A DNA stretch of 64,000 nt from Prevotella sp. (GCA_015060535.1 SUYH01000011.1:1-64000), one strand, 5' to 3'. Counted from the stretch's first letter, positions 14,481-30,108 are shown. Program-made: numbers and translations. The notes: generated from the sequence alone by a model not told the origin.

Positions 14481-16400
14481 ATGAGAAAACTGTTGTCGTT
14501 GCTTCTGCTTGCTACCCTGTCGGCATCAGCTCAGAATCCTGTCATTCGTGACCAGTTCACCGCTGACCCGACCGCACGCGTATTTAATAATAAGGTGTAC
14601 CTCTATCCGTCGCACGACATCTTTCCACCTGAGGGACAGCGACAGGACTGGTTCTGCATGGAGGACTACCATGTGTTCTCGTCGGAAAATCTGACCGACT
14701 GGACCGATCATGGAGTCATCGTCACCCAGAACCAAGTACCCTGGGTCAAGCCAGACTCCTATTCCATGTGGGCACCCGACTGCGTAGAGCGAAATGGGAA
14801 GTACTATTTCTATTTCCCCGCTGCCCCCAAATCGGGTAGGGGATTTGGCGTCGGAGTGGCTGTTGCCGACCGTCCTGATGGGCCGTTTGTCCCTGAGCCT
14901 GAGCCCATCAAAGGGGTGTTGGGTATAGACCCCTGTGTACTGGTTGACGGCGATGGTCAGTCTTATATCTACTGGAGTGGGATGGGACTTCGTGGTGCCA
15001 AGCTACAGCCCGACATGAAGCAACTTGACGGTGAGCAGCAGGTGATGGAAGGATTGCCCGAGGGCTTCAAGGAAGGTCCGTTTGCTTTCCGTCGGGGCGA
15101 CTGGTACTACCTCACCTTCCCATGGGTACGGGGAAGTAAGGAGAATGGAGCTAATCCTACCGAGACCTTGGCGTATGCCATGTCGAAATCGCCCCTTGGT
15201 CCTTGGGATTTCAAGGGACTCATCATGGCCGAGCATGCCAACGGTTGCTGGACCAATCATCATAGCATCGTCAACTATCGGGGTCAGTGGTATCTGTTCT
15301 ACCACCATAATCCGCTCTCGCCACGTGATGACAAACGCCGTTCCGTACAGATTGAGAAGCTGTATTTCAATGCCGACGGCACCATCCGTGAGGTCAAGGA
15401 GACCATGCGCGGTGTGGGCATCAACAAGGCGACGGAGAAGATAGAGATTGACCGCTACACTTCTGCCAGTAACGGCGTGACCACACAGCTTGTGGATACC
15501 ATTAACACCTTCCGCGGCTATCAGGCTTCACTGCCTCAGAAGGGCGCGTGGCTGAAATATGCCGATGTCGACTTCAGCAGCATCACCGATGGCTATCTGA
15601 CCATCTGTGTCAAGGCGGCTGAAAATACCGAACTCTTCGTTCGCGAGAAGTCGGCCAAGGGTAAGATTCTGGCTCGAGTCAAGGTGACGGTGAAGAGCCA
15701 GATGGGTCCCTTCCGTCGCGACCAGAGCGGACAGTGGCTCACGCTGTATGCTCCTCTGCAGTATACACCGAAGGGCGTCACCGACCTCTGCATCAGTTGC
15801 GAGGGCGAGGGTGTCAGCGTCGACTGGTTGCAGTTCAAGAATCGCCCGCTTTATTATACCCCTTCGAGTTCTACTCCTTCGCATCCCGATGCTGAGGGCT
15901 TTATCCGCCGATGGTCGCTGTTGGAACCTATCCGTCATGAGGTGTCCTCGAACATCATCTTGACCGACAGCTATCTACAGGAAAAGATTGCCGGTGGTTA
16001 TCCCAAGCTCAACCCGAAAAAGGGCAAGTGGCACCTCATTGACAGCCAGAGCTACCATGTCCGCGTGTTCCGCTTTGCCGAAAAGACGGGCCACGACCCT
16101 TATCACTCCCTGTTCTGGGGCACTACCGTCATCGACTGTCCTGAAGAGCTCCCTGACGTGCGCCTGGCCGCTGGCAGCAATGGCGCCTCGCTATGGTGGG
16201 TGGACGGTCGTCAGGTGTTGACGCTTGACGGCGACCGTCGTATGGTACAGGACGATGGTGTGTCGCAGCGGTTGACGTTGAAGCCTGGCCGTCATGTCGT
16301 GACTTTCGCGCTGGTCAATGGTCCCGGACTGAGTGACCTCTGCGTGCGACTGCTGGACGAGAACGGCAAACCGATTACTAACTACACGATTAACCTGTAA
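14481..16400 (+). CDS. GH43-CBM6 enzyme with an unassigned C-terminal domain
   Basis: 639 residues from the ATG at 14481 (signal peptide MRKLLSLLLLATLSASAQ), 13 bp after the previous stop. GH43 residues are in DPTARVFNNKVYLYPSHD, GIDPCVLVDGDGQ and FKEGPFAF. A CBM6-like domain spans about 315-445, ending VSVDWLQFKNRP. The last 190 residues (from about 455, after a Ser/Thr/Pro linker) are a separate domain with ADGFIRRW-like start, LFWGTTVID and WWVDGRQVLTLDGDRR that I cannot name. Most likely a secreted arabinofuranosidase/xylosidase for arabinoxylan. Confidence 0.92.
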   Translation: MRKLLSLLLLATLSASAQNPVIRDQFTADPTARVFNNKVYLYPSHDIFPPEGQRQDWFCMEDYHVFSSENLTDWTDHGVIVTQNQVPWVKPDSYSMWAPDCVERNGKYYFYFPAAPKSGRGFGVGVAVADRPDGPFVPEPEPIKGVLGIDPCVLVDGDGQSYIYWSGMGLRGAKLQPDMKQLDGEQQVMEGLPEGFKEGPFAFRRGDWYYLTFPWVRGSKENGANPTETLAYAMSKSPLGPWDFKGLIMAEHANGCWTNHHSIVNYRGQWYLFYHHNPLSPRDDKRRSVQIEKLYFNADGTIREVKETMRGVGINKATEKIEIDRYTSASNGVTTQLVDTINTFRGYQASLPQKGAWLKYADVDFSSITDGYLTICVKAAENTELFVREKSAKGKILARVKVTVKSQMGPFRRDQSGQWLTLYAPLQYTPKGVTDLCISCEGEGVSVDWLQFKNRPLYYTPSSSTPSHPDAEGFIRRWSLLEPIRHEVSSNIILTDSYLQEKIAGGYPKLNPKKGKWHLIDSQSYHVRVFRFAEKTGHDPYHSLFWGTTVIDCPEELPDVRLAAGSNGASLWWVDGRQVLTLDGDRRMVQDDGVSQRLTLKPGRHVVTFALVNGPGLSDLCVRLLDENGKPITNYTINL

Positions 16401-16403
16401 GAC

Positions 16404-17855
16404 ATGAAACGATACCTATTCTACCTGACAGTTTTTGGTCTGTCTGTGCTCACTTCCGAGGCCCAGACGGGCAATCCCTATATCCACGACCCATCGACCA
16501 TTGCCCTGTGTGACGGCCGATATTATACCTTCGGAACGGGTGGGGGAGGACTCGTCTCCGCCGACGGCTGGTCGTGGCAGAGCGGAGCCGAACGCCCTGG
16601 TGGCGGTGCTGCTCCCGATGTGCTGAAGATAGGCGACCGCTACCTCGTGATTTATGGTGCTACCGGTGGCGGACTTTTCGGTGGGCATAACGGTCGCATC
16701 CTGACCATGTGGAACAAGACGCTCGACCCCAAGTCACCCGACTTCCATTTCACCGAACCCATCGAAGTGGCTTCGAGCGACGGCATGGAGGATTGCGACG
16801 CCATCGACCCCAGCCTGTTTCTTGACCCGACGACGGGACGACTGTGGGTTACCTATGGCACTTATTTCGGCAGCATCCGACTGATAGAGCTGGACCCCAC
16901 GACGGGCAAGCGCATGAAGGGCAATGTCGAGAAGGATATCGCCATCGACTGCGAGGCTACCGACCTCATCTGGCATGATGGCTGGTATTATCTCTTGGGA
17001 ACCCACGGCACTTGCTGCGATGGTGTCAATTCCACCTATAATATCGTGGTGGGCCGTTCACGTTCGGTCGAAGGACCTTATGTCGACAATGTCGGGCGCC
17101 CCATGTTGAACGGTGGAGGCCGCATGGTCATTGCCGCCACGGATCGTGTCTGTGGTCCCGGTCATTTCGGACGAACCGTGATTGACGAGGGTGTCGAGGT
17201 GATGTCGTGCCATTTCGAAGCCGACTTCGACCGTAGCGGGCGTAGCGTGTTGGGCATTCGTCCGCTGCTGTGGCGTAACGGATGGCCTGTCGCTGCTCAA
17301 CGTTTCAAGGGCGGCACGATGGCCGTCCAGTCTGAGCGTCGCGGCTATTCGCTCGAGCTGGCTGTCGATTTCGTGCGCATCCCGCAGGAGCGTGAGCGTT
17401 TCTGGCAGATCGACTTGACCAAACCACTCGAGCAGATTCCCAACCAGTCGCTTTCCGATGTCATCCAGACGTGGCCCGAAGGCAATATCCCCGTTCGTTG
17501 CAGCGATTATATGTGCCGCCCTCATCAGCTGTGGACCATCACCCCCGTTGCTGAGGCTGGCGGATATCTTGGCGGTCCTTATTACAAAATGGTCATCGCT
17601 GGAACCAATCGTGCCCTCGCGGCTACTGCCGACAAGGAGCTGACCACCGTTCCCCAATTCACGGGAGCCGACGAACAACTGTGGCGCATCGAGCAACTGA
17701 CCGACGGAACTTATCGGATCATGCCCAAGCGTTTATCCGGCGAAACAGCCCTGAATACCTGTTACGTGCTCTATTCGGCAGCCGATTCAACACCCACGCT
17801 GGCTGAATACGACTATAAGAGTGACAATTCCAAGTGGAATTTCGAACGTCAATAA
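16404..17855 (+). CDS. GH43 arabinanase/arabinosidase-like enzyme
   Basis: 483 residues, 3 bp after the previous stop, with a signal peptide (MKRYLFYLTVFGLSVLTSEA). GH43 signatures are IHDPSTIALCDGRYYTF, AIDPSLFLDPTTG and the acid Glu in DCEATDLIWHDGWYYL, followed by HGTCCDG and NIVVGRSRSVEGPY, which resemble the endo-arabinanase branch of GH43. Residues from about 340 to the end (YYKMVIAGTNRAL, LWRIEQLTDGTYRI) look like a beta-trefoil or ricin-type binding module. Last gene of the plus-strand operon; a shared terminator follows. Endo or exo action cannot be decided. Confidence 0.9.
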   Translation: MKRYLFYLTVFGLSVLTSEAQTGNPYIHDPSTIALCDGRYYTFGTGGGGLVSADGWSWQSGAERPGGGAAPDVLKIGDRYLVIYGATGGGLFGGHNGRILTMWNKTLDPKSPDFHFTEPIEVASSDGMEDCDAIDPSLFLDPTTGRLWVTYGTYFGSIRLIELDPTTGKRMKGNVEKDIAIDCEATDLIWHDGWYYLLGTHGTCCDGVNSTYNIVVGRSRSVEGPYVDNVGRPMLNGGGRMVIAATDRVCGPGHFGRTVIDEGVEVMSCHFEADFDRSGRSVLGIRPLLWRNGWPVAAQRFKGGTMAVQSERRGYSLELAVDFVRIPQERERFWQIDLTKPLEQIPNQSLSDVIQTWPEGNIPVRCSDYMCRPHQLWTITPVAEAGGYLGGPYYKMVIAGTNRALAATADKELTTVPQFTGADEQLWRIEQLTDGTYRIMPKRLSGETALNTCYVLYSAADSTPTLAEYDYKSDNSKWNFERQ

Positions 17856-17856
17856 A

Positions 17857-17893
17857 GAGAGCACCCACATCAACGATGTAGGTGCTCCCCTTT
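17857..17893. terminator. Bidirectional terminator between convergent operons
   Basis: Hairpin GAGCACCCACAT (17859-17870) / ATGTAGGTGCTC (17876-17887), one C-A mismatch, flanked by A-rich sequence on the left and CCCCTTTATTT on the right. It sits between the stops of the GH43 (+) and GH2 (-) genes. Confidence 0.85.
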
Positions 17894-17944
17894 ATTTCAA
17901 GATGGTGTTCGGTTCTTACAGTTACCAATCCTTTACAGAAATGT

Positions 17945-24527
<6,583 letters not shown>

Positions 24528-24543
<16 letters not shown>

Positions 24544-24561
24544 TTTTCACTTTTCACTTTA
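24528..24561 (-). repeat. Heptamer array AAAAGTG covering a start codon
   Basis: On the minus strand GTGAAAA units run across the 10-bp gap between the alpha-glucuronidase-like and GH43-GH2 genes. One variant unit changes GTG to ATG and supplies the start codon at 24543. Confidence 0.85.
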
Positions 24562-27193
24562 AAAACAGCCAGTCAACTTCGCCCGAAGGACCATTCAGTC
24601 CGCAGTCGCGAGGATTGATCGTGCTATCCGTAAAACCAGCCACCATGAGGATACCCTTCGGCAGACGGAGCACTAATTTGCCTGCAGGAAGCGCGTATTG
24701 GTGGATGTTGACCTTAGGCATTTGTACGATGCTGATGGCATTGGTCAGAACGGGTTCTGCTTGTCCATACTCATTACCCGTAGCGTCAATCTCCAACTTG
24801 GGAGCCTTGGCAAACTTGCGGTCGTCGTCCTTGAAGAGACCTACGAGCAGCTTGACGGGATTGTCGCTCTCATACTCGATGGTGGTTCCTACGAGACGAG
24901 TAGTGTCGCGATTCAGCACGAAGGCTTGCAGACCAGCGAGTTCTGGAGCGATGGAATCGACAGGGGTGTCAGGACGCTTCTCAAAGAGGATGGCACCCTT
25001 CTGCAACGTTACGGTAGCCCCCTTGTATTTCACGTTGGCAGGGTGGAGAGGTTGTATCTTGATATCCGTCTGAGTCACGGGGTGCTTCAACTTCTCGATG
25101 TTCTCCTTGAGGGCGTCAAGCTCACCCTGATAGACGGTAGCCAGCTCGCTCCATGTCTTCATCTTGCCACCATCGCCACCCACGGGAACACGGCGCTGCT
25201 GTGTCTGCATAGAGTTGGCATAGAGGTAAGTCTTGTCGGTCAGCAGACACAAGTCGTTCCAAGTGCTGTTGCTCTGTTCCAACCACTTGACAGCCGACTC
25301 CAGATGGGCGATGTCCTTCGTCCACTTGTAGCGTAGCACCTCAGCGGCAGCACGCACCTTCAACTGGAAAGCTTTGGCAAACAGGGCATAGCAGCGGAAG
25401 TCGTTCCATACACGCTGGTACTCGTCAGTATGACGGGTGGGCTTGACGGTAATCGCCGCCATCTCGACGAGGGCACGGTCTCCATGATTGACGCACTGGT
25501 CCACAATGTCGAAAGGCAGTTCACCTTTGTGAGGCAGTCCTTTGTATTCTTTCTCAATATACTCGATAAGCTTCTCGCCTTCGGGACCGCAACTCTCGTA
25601 GAAACCTGGGTAGATGGTGTACTTGTAAGGGTTCACCAATTGTCCCATCGTCATACCTAAGAGCAACGTCTGACGGTTACCTTCTGTAATGCCAAAACGG
25701 CGAAGCAGCTTGGGAGCGATTTCGCCTGTCTCATCGTAGGCGTTGAGCAGATGACCTGCGGCAATGGTGTCAATACCATAGTATTCGGCCAGTTCCTTCT
25801 TCCAATAGGTCTTGTCCAAACCTCTCTGGTCGTTCCAACTATAGCGGCCCCATGCCTGATACCACATCCAGTCGCGATCCAACTGCTTCTGGCGTTCGCC
25901 ATTAGGCAGCTTGTCTGCCGTATAGGGCCAGTCCCAGTAGGAAGCCTGTGGATAGAGGTGCAAACCCTTCGAGTGGTGCACGCGATGCATGGCCTGAATC
26001 GTCTTTTCGATAAAAGCAGGCGACGACCAGCGCCAAGGCTCCAAGTTAGCGAGGATATGTACATTATCGATATGTACAGGGGCAGCAGCAGCCAGCTGGC
26101 GATGTGTCTCACCCCAAGGACCTCCAGGCTGATAGGTGGTCAGCGACTCGCCCGTATACTTCGACATCGTGTAGATGTTGGGGTAGAGGGGCAACGACTC
26201 CTTCAGTACCAGCGGCCCGTCGGTATCGTGAGCGCGAAGTACTACAGGGGGAATGTCCCTTCTACCTGATGCCTTCAGTCCGTCCTTGATGCCAGGAATA
26301 ATCGTCTCCTTCATCCATGTCACATCGTCTTCGATGGTAGCCATGGCCTCGCCCAGACAAACGAGTAGTCCCACGTTGGGATAGTTCTCGATGAAGGCAG
26401 CAATCGACTTGCGGGTATAGTCGCTAATCAGCGGAGTGATAGGACGATGACGATCCTGTGTCTTCAGGCCGTAGTGTTCGGCAAAAGGCTTGCTGAGGAT
26501 GATGTTATAGAACATCTGGATGACCCAGATGCCACGCTTGTCGGCCTCATGGGTCAGGAAAGAGAATATCTCCTTGTTCTTCTTGAATGTCGCTTCATCC
26601 ACCTCCAGAGCGAAGGGATAGTCCTTCAACTTCACCAGCGAGGCGAAGGGATGGCCGTTCCAGAGGTAGAGTGAGTTCATCTTGTTCTCTACCATCATGT
26701 CGAGATATTTAACCCACTCCTCCTTGTCGTAGAACCAGGGGAAGTTCTCTGGCGTATAGGGATACTCATAGACGGCATGACCAGGCAGATACACCGTTTT
26801 CTGCAATCCGATACACGTGCCTCGCATCACCATACCTGGTGTTTCAGCCACGGGCTGAATGTCCAACGAGCCAGTCGTTTTGATGCGCTCAGCCAGTTCT
26901 ACACAACCATAGATAACACCTGTGGCGTCATTGCCCGTCACCGTGATACCCTTCTTATTCTTGGCTATCGTATAACCTTCTGCTGTTCCGCTGTTTGCGT
27001 TCGAAAGCGTGATCTTGCAGTCTGCTTTCTTGGGACTGACGGTATAGCCCATCTCGGTTAATTTCTTCTGCAGGTATTCTACAGCATATTGCTCACGTGC
27101 TGATGCTTTCTTTCCTGTTTGGATACTGACTCGTTGCGCCATAGCCGTAATGGCTAACAAGGCGATAAAAGCAATGACTGTAATTCTCTTCAT
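24554..27193 (-). CDS. Putative alpha-glucuronidase-like glycoside hydrolase (GH67/GH20-type architecture)
   Basis: 879 residues with a signal peptide (MKRITVIAFIALLAITAMA). Residues of about 25-115 resemble the N-terminal alpha/beta domain of GH67 and GH20 enzymes (paired helices, ITVTGNDATGVIYGCVELAERI). A barrel-like region follows (RGTCIGL, WVKYLDMMVENKMNSLYLWNG, GIWVIQMFYN, VGLLVCLGEAMATIEDD, ANLEPWRWSSP), then helices and a C-terminal beta-sandwich (about 720-879). I cannot assign a CAZy family: it lacks the GH115 motifs I know, and the alpha-glucuronidase label is by architecture only. It is the first gene of the minus-strand operon, behind a leader hairpin, with beta-galactosidase genes downstream, consistent with uronic-acid removal from xylan or pectin side chains. 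Confidence 0.85.
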   Translation of the reverse strand: MKRITVIAFIALLAITAMAQRVSIQTGKKASAREQYAVEYLQKKLTEMGYTVSPKKADCKITLSNANSGTAEGYTIAKNKKGITVTGNDATGVIYGCVELAERIKTTGSLDIQPVAETPGMVMRGTCIGLQKTVYLPGHAVYEYPYTPENFPWFYDKEEWVKYLDMMVENKMNSLYLWNGHPFASLVKLKDYPFALEVDEATFKKNKEIFSFLTHEADKRGIWVIQMFYNIILSKPFAEHYGLKTQDRHRPITPLISDYTRKSIAAFIENYPNVGLLVCLGEAMATIEDDVTWMKETIIPGIKDGLKASGRRDIPPVVLRAHDTDGPLVLKESLPLYPNIYTMSKYTGESLTTYQPGGPWGETHRQLAAAAPVHIDNVHILANLEPWRWSSPAFIEKTIQAMHRVHHSKGLHLYPQASYWDWPYTADKLPNGERQKQLDRDWMWYQAWGRYSWNDQRGLDKTYWKKELAEYYGIDTIAAGHLLNAYDETGEIAPKLLRRFGITEGNRQTLLLGMTMGQLVNPYKYTIYPGFYESCGPEGEKLIEYIEKEYKGLPHKGELPFDIVDQCVNHGDRALVEMAAITVKPTRHTDEYQRVWNDFRCYALFAKAFQLKVRAAAEVLRYKWTKDIAHLESAVKWLEQSNSTWNDLCLLTDKTYLYANSMQTQQRRVPVGGDGGKMKTWSELATVYQGELDALKENIEKLKHPVTQTDIKIQPLHPANVKYKGATVTLQKGAILFEKRPDTPVDSIAPELAGLQAFVLNRDTTRLVGTTIEYESDNPVKLLVGLFKDDDRKFAKAPKLEIDATGNEYGQAEPVLTNAISIVQMPKVNIHQYALPAGKLVLRLPKGILMVAGFTDSTINPRDCGLNGPSGEVDWLFLK

Positions 27194-27223
27194 GTGTTAA
27201 GTAGTTTTTTTATTATATAAAAA

Positions 27224-27255
27224 AGACTGACGACACGTGAAAATGTCATCAGTCT
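27224..27255 (-). terminator. Terminator-like hairpin in the leader of the minus-strand operon
   Basis: On the minus strand AGACTGATGACA, an 8-nt loop, TGTCGTCAGTCT (one mismatch), then TTTTTT. It ends about 31 bp before the ATG at 27193. No minus-strand gene lies just upstream, so attenuation is possible. Confidence 0.7.
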
Positions 27256-27360
27256 GACAAACAGGTTATTTGTCATCATCCAATTACTCTTTAATGACTC
27301 TCCTATTCAACTCATGTTTTCCTACACTCCATCCCAGTCCTTTCCTTACTCTATCCATAC

Positions 27361-27420
27361 TTGTTGTTCGATTGTTGTTCGATTGTTGTCCGATTGTTGT
27401 CCGATTGTTGTCCGATTGTC
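27361..27420. repeat. 11-bp tandem repeat array
   Basis: Five units: TTGTTGTTCGA x2 and TTGTTGTCCGA x3, then a partial unit. GGACAACAA at 27424-27432 is an inverted copy of the unit. The period is close to one helical turn. Lies in a 602-bp gene-free stretch between divergent units; the stretch also has the leader hairpin and the promoter at 27658-27689, and nothing else recognisable. Confidence 0.9.
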
Positions 27421-27657
27421 TAACGGACAACAAACAGATATCAGACGTACATTAAACGAACAAAGACAGGCGTTAATACTTAGGTGAATTGGGGCAGAGG
27501 TAATGTTACTGATGCCCTAAACATGCTTTCTTTATGAGCCTTCTTAGAGTTCCATTGGAGTTGTTTGGGGTCGTTATTGTAAAGCTAGTGTTACATGGGT
27601 AATATCTTTAAAGAAATGTTAAATTTGTGTCTTAACGAAAAAGTATTTGCGAAATAA

Positions 27658-27689
27658 TTTGGTTTATATTATAAACTTCTTTATCTTTG
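27658..27689 (+). promoter_or_regulatory. Promoter of the membrane protein/regulator operon
   Basis: TTTG (27658-27661), 20-bp spacer, TATCTTTG (27682-27689): a close match to the Bacteroidota consensus. The leader contains a short GTGCT/AGCAC hairpin near 27721-27739. Confidence 0.85.
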
Positions 27690-27795
27690 CAGCGTGAACC
27701 GGACACAATAGGCTAAATTCGTGCTTTCTGCAGGAGCACGGACGAGGCTAGAGAGTAGTAAAGCAAATGTAGAACAACTTTAAAATGAAACAACA

Positions 27796-28422
27796 ATGGA
27801 AGAAAAAAGTAATCTGACAGCCGAGCGCAGTCTAGAGATTATTAGAGAATCAATAGAACGCAGTCAGCGAACCATCAACAAGAATTCGGCCCTGCCGCTT
27901 ATTTGGTGGGGAGTCTGTGTTGCCGTATTTTCACTTTTTATCGCATACCTGTGGAAGAATCATGGTGGGCCAGTGTGGAATATGCTTTGGGCTGTATTAT
28001 GGTTGATAGGATATGCAGGCAATTGGATGATTGACAAGCGAAGGGAGAGCGTACCTACAACCTTTGTGGGGAAAATCGTCAGTTATGTGTGGTCAACATT
28101 TGGCATATTCTGCTGTGGTATAGGCATGATATTCGGTTTTATTGGTTGCGCTGTGTTACCAATGGAACTGATTTTGCCCAAAGTGTATGCATTTGGCTGC
28201 ATTACAAGTGTCATCTCCTTGTGCTTTGGAATGGGTACAACCATCACGGGACTTGTCATCCGAAACCGCATCATTCAGGTATGCGGTCTTATCGCGGGTA
28301 TCGGCGGTTTTTTCGGTGCTTTTCATTTCTCTGGTCATACACAACTCTATGTGATGGCTATTGTCGCCTTGATTGGTCTGATTGTGCCTGGTATAACGAT
28401 TTTCTTGCAAAACCAGAAATAA
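27796..28422 (+). CDS. Multi-pass membrane protein, partner of a winged-helix regulator
   Basis: 208 residues: a soluble N-terminus of about 35 residues (SLEIIRESIERSQRTI, probably amphipathic) followed by about five or six hydrophobic segments, with Gly-rich helices in the second half. No catalytic motif is visible. Genes like this often sit directly before small winged-helix regulators in Bacteroidota, as here (12-bp gap). Its role could be sensing or regulator control, but that is inference. I recognise the neighbourhood type, not a characterised family. Confidence 0.85.
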   Translation: MEEKSNLTAERSLEIIRESIERSQRTINKNSALPLIWWGVCVAVFSLFIAYLWKNHGGPVWNMLWAVLWLIGYAGNWMIDKRRESVPTTFVGKIVSYVWSTFGIFCCGIGMIFGFIGCAVLPMELILPKVYAFGCITSVISLCFGMGTTITGLVIRNRIIQVCGLIAGIGGFFGAFHFSGHTQLYVMAIVALIGLIVPGITIFLQNQK

Positions 28423-28427
28423 GGAGG
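28421..28427 (+). promoter_or_regulatory. Strong Shine-Dalgarno sequence before the regulator
   Basis: AAGGAGG, 7 bp before the ATG at 28435 and overlapping the upstream TAA stop. Perfect Shine-Dalgarno matches are uncommon in Bacteroidota and not seen before other genes here. Confidence 0.75.
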
Positions 28428-28434
28428 TACGGAC

Positions 28435-28728
28435 ATGTTCAAGCCATTAGACCCCCTGCTTCACTCCGAGTTGCGACTAGCCGTGATGTCGCTGCTCATC
28501 AACACTGAAGAAGCCGAGTTCCCGTACATCAAGGAGCAGACGGGAGCCACGGCGGGCAACCTGAGTGTGCAGATAGACAAACTCTCGGCAGCGGGCTACA
28601 TTGAGGTGGAGAAGACTTTTAAGGGCAAGAAACCCTGTACCCTCTGCCGTATCACACCTACAGGACTGAAAGCCTTTGAGGAATATGTTAAAGCACTGAA
28701 AAGTTATCTTAACATAAAAAAGACATGA
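28435..28728 (+). CDS. Winged helix-turn-helix transcriptional regulator
   Basis: 97 residues. The order helix (ELRLAVMSLLI), helix-turn-helix (IKEQTGATAGNLSVQIDKLSAAG) and wing (IEVEKTFKGKKPCTLCRIT) matches small single-domain MarR/ArsR-like regulators, where the second helix contacts DNA. A CxxC-like pair in the wing (PCTLC) could bind a metal or respond to redox; this is speculative. It is translated from a strong Shine-Dalgarno sequence and its stop overlaps the next ATG by 4 bp, so it probably controls its own operon. Confidence 0.9.
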   Translation: MFKPLDPLLHSELRLAVMSLLINTEEAEFPYIKEQTGATAGNLSVQIDKLSAAGYIEVEKTFKGKKPCTLCRITPTGLKAFEEYVKALKSYLNIKKT

Positions 28729-30023
28729 AGACAAGATTTATCATTCTATTTTTATTGATTGGCTTCATAGCTATCGTAACAAAAGCACAAGTCTGTGACA
28801 TAAAAGGCGATTGGACGGGAAAGCTGAGTGTGTATGGAAATGAAATTCCACTTGTGTTCCATTTTGATGGTGAGAAATGTACGATAGACTCGCCTGACCA
28901 AGGCGCAAAGGGTATTCCTGCCCAGTTGGAACGCACGGCAATGGGCATCAAAGTCGCCGTTCCGTCTATCAATGCCAATTATGAGGGTGTCAATATAGGC
29001 GATTCCGTTATGGGTACGTTCAAACAACACGGGCAGTCGTTCCCGCTTACTCTCAAACCAGGCTCAGTGAAACGTAACCGTCCGCAGACCCCAACGCCTC
29101 CCTATCCGTATCAAGCGCAAGAGGTGAATTTCAGAAACGGCGATGCCGTATTGCAAGGTACGCTGGTCACACCAGAAAATGTTTCCAGTCAAACCCCGGT
29201 ACTGTTGATGGTGACAGGCAGCGGCCTGCAAAACAGGGATGAGGAAGTCTTTGAACACAAGCCGTTTGCTGTGATTGCTGACGCTCTGGCGCGGCAGGGC
29301 TTCGCTACGCTTCGTTATGACGACCGTGGCTTCGGCGAATCAAAGGGCGACCTCGTGAATGTCACCACAGAAGACCTCAAAAACGATGCTTTGGCAGGAG
29401 TGGAACTCTTGCGTAAACAGTTTAACCGTGTGGGCATACTTGGGCATAGCGAAGGGGGCACCATCGGACTGATGTTGGCAGCCGAGGGTAAAGTGGACTT
29501 CGTGGTGAGTCTGGCTGGAGGTGTCGTTTCGTTTGAGAAAACACTGTTGGAACAAAACCGATGGACACTTCAAAAGACTGGATACTCGCGAGATGTGATA
29601 GACCGCTATTGTACGGCACTCGAAAGCCTGTTCGACGATCTGAAAGCTGGCAGGAATCCTGAAACGACCAACCACGGCCTACCTACAGAACTGGAGAAAA
29701 ACCTACAAATAGCAAAAGTACAGAGCAGTACACCCTATATGCGCTATTTCCTTGCACTGGACTTGACCGACCGTCTGGGAAAAATAACCTGTCCTGTGCT
29801 GGCGCTGAACGGAACAAAAGACCGTCAAGTGAACAGCGAAGAAAACTTGAATGCTCTTATGGACAGGTTGGCTGGTCAGAAAGAAATCAAAGCCATAGAA
29901 GGACTCAATCACATGTTCCAGCACTGCAACACAGGCGATCCGAGCGAATATAAGGATATCGAAGAAACTTTTGCGCCAGAAGCCCTTGAAGTCATCACTA
30001 CATGGCTGAAGATGTTTAAATAG
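28725..30023 (+). CDS. Secreted alpha/beta hydrolase (serine peptidase/esterase-like)
   Basis: 432 residues with a signal peptide (MKTRFIILFLLIGFIAIVTKAQ). Residues of about 22-110 form a small N-terminal beta domain (IKGDWTGKLSV, GTFKQHGQSFPLTL). The alpha/beta hydrolase fold follows, with oxyanion region VTGSGLQNRDEE, LRYDDRGFGES and nucleophile elbow GHSEGG; the likely Asp is in LNGTKDRQV and the His in LNHMFQ. Relatives are annotated as esterases, acyl-hydrolases or S9-type peptidases; the substrate is unknown. It is co-translated with the regulator (4-bp overlap). Confidence 0.9.
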   Translation: MKTRFIILFLLIGFIAIVTKAQVCDIKGDWTGKLSVYGNEIPLVFHFDGEKCTIDSPDQGAKGIPAQLERTAMGIKVAVPSINANYEGVNIGDSVMGTFKQHGQSFPLTLKPGSVKRNRPQTPTPPYPYQAQEVNFRNGDAVLQGTLVTPENVSSQTPVLLMVTGSGLQNRDEEVFEHKPFAVIADALARQGFATLRYDDRGFGESKGDLVNVTTEDLKNDALAGVELLRKQFNRVGILGHSEGGTIGLMLAAEGKVDFVVSLAGGVVSFEKTLLEQNRWTLQKTGYSRDVIDRYCTALESLFDDLKAGRNPETTNHGLPTELEKNLQIAKVQSSTPYMRYFLALDLTDRLGKITCPVLALNGTKDRQVNSEENLNALMDRLAGQKEIKAIEGLNHMFQHCNTGDPSEYKDIEETFAPEALEVITTWLKMFK

Positions 30024-30076
30024 CAAGAGCTTGATAAGAGGCTAATTAGTTGTCTGCCAGACGGCGCTGCTCCTTT

Positions 30077-30108
30077 AACCCAAATCAGTCTAATGACCGA
30101 TTTGGGTT
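30077..30108. terminator. Bidirectional terminator
   Basis: Stem AACCCAAATC / GATTTGGGTT. It lies after the alpha/beta hydrolase (+) and contains the stop codon of the thioredoxin-like ORF (-). Confidence 0.75.

Noticed and set aside
24554..27193. GH115 assignment
   Set aside because: Expected GH115 motifs were not seen; left as alpha-glucuronidase-like of unknown family.
27361..27420. CRISPR-like array
   Set aside because: Units are directly adjacent with no spacers.
27270..27455. Small ORF spanning the 11-bp repeats
   Set aside because: The translation is a product of the repeat; 11 is not a multiple of three and no start signals are present.
27785..27817. 10-codon upstream ORF overlapping the membrane protein start
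   Set aside because: No ribosome site and no conserved feature; probably chance, though translational coupling cannot be excluded.
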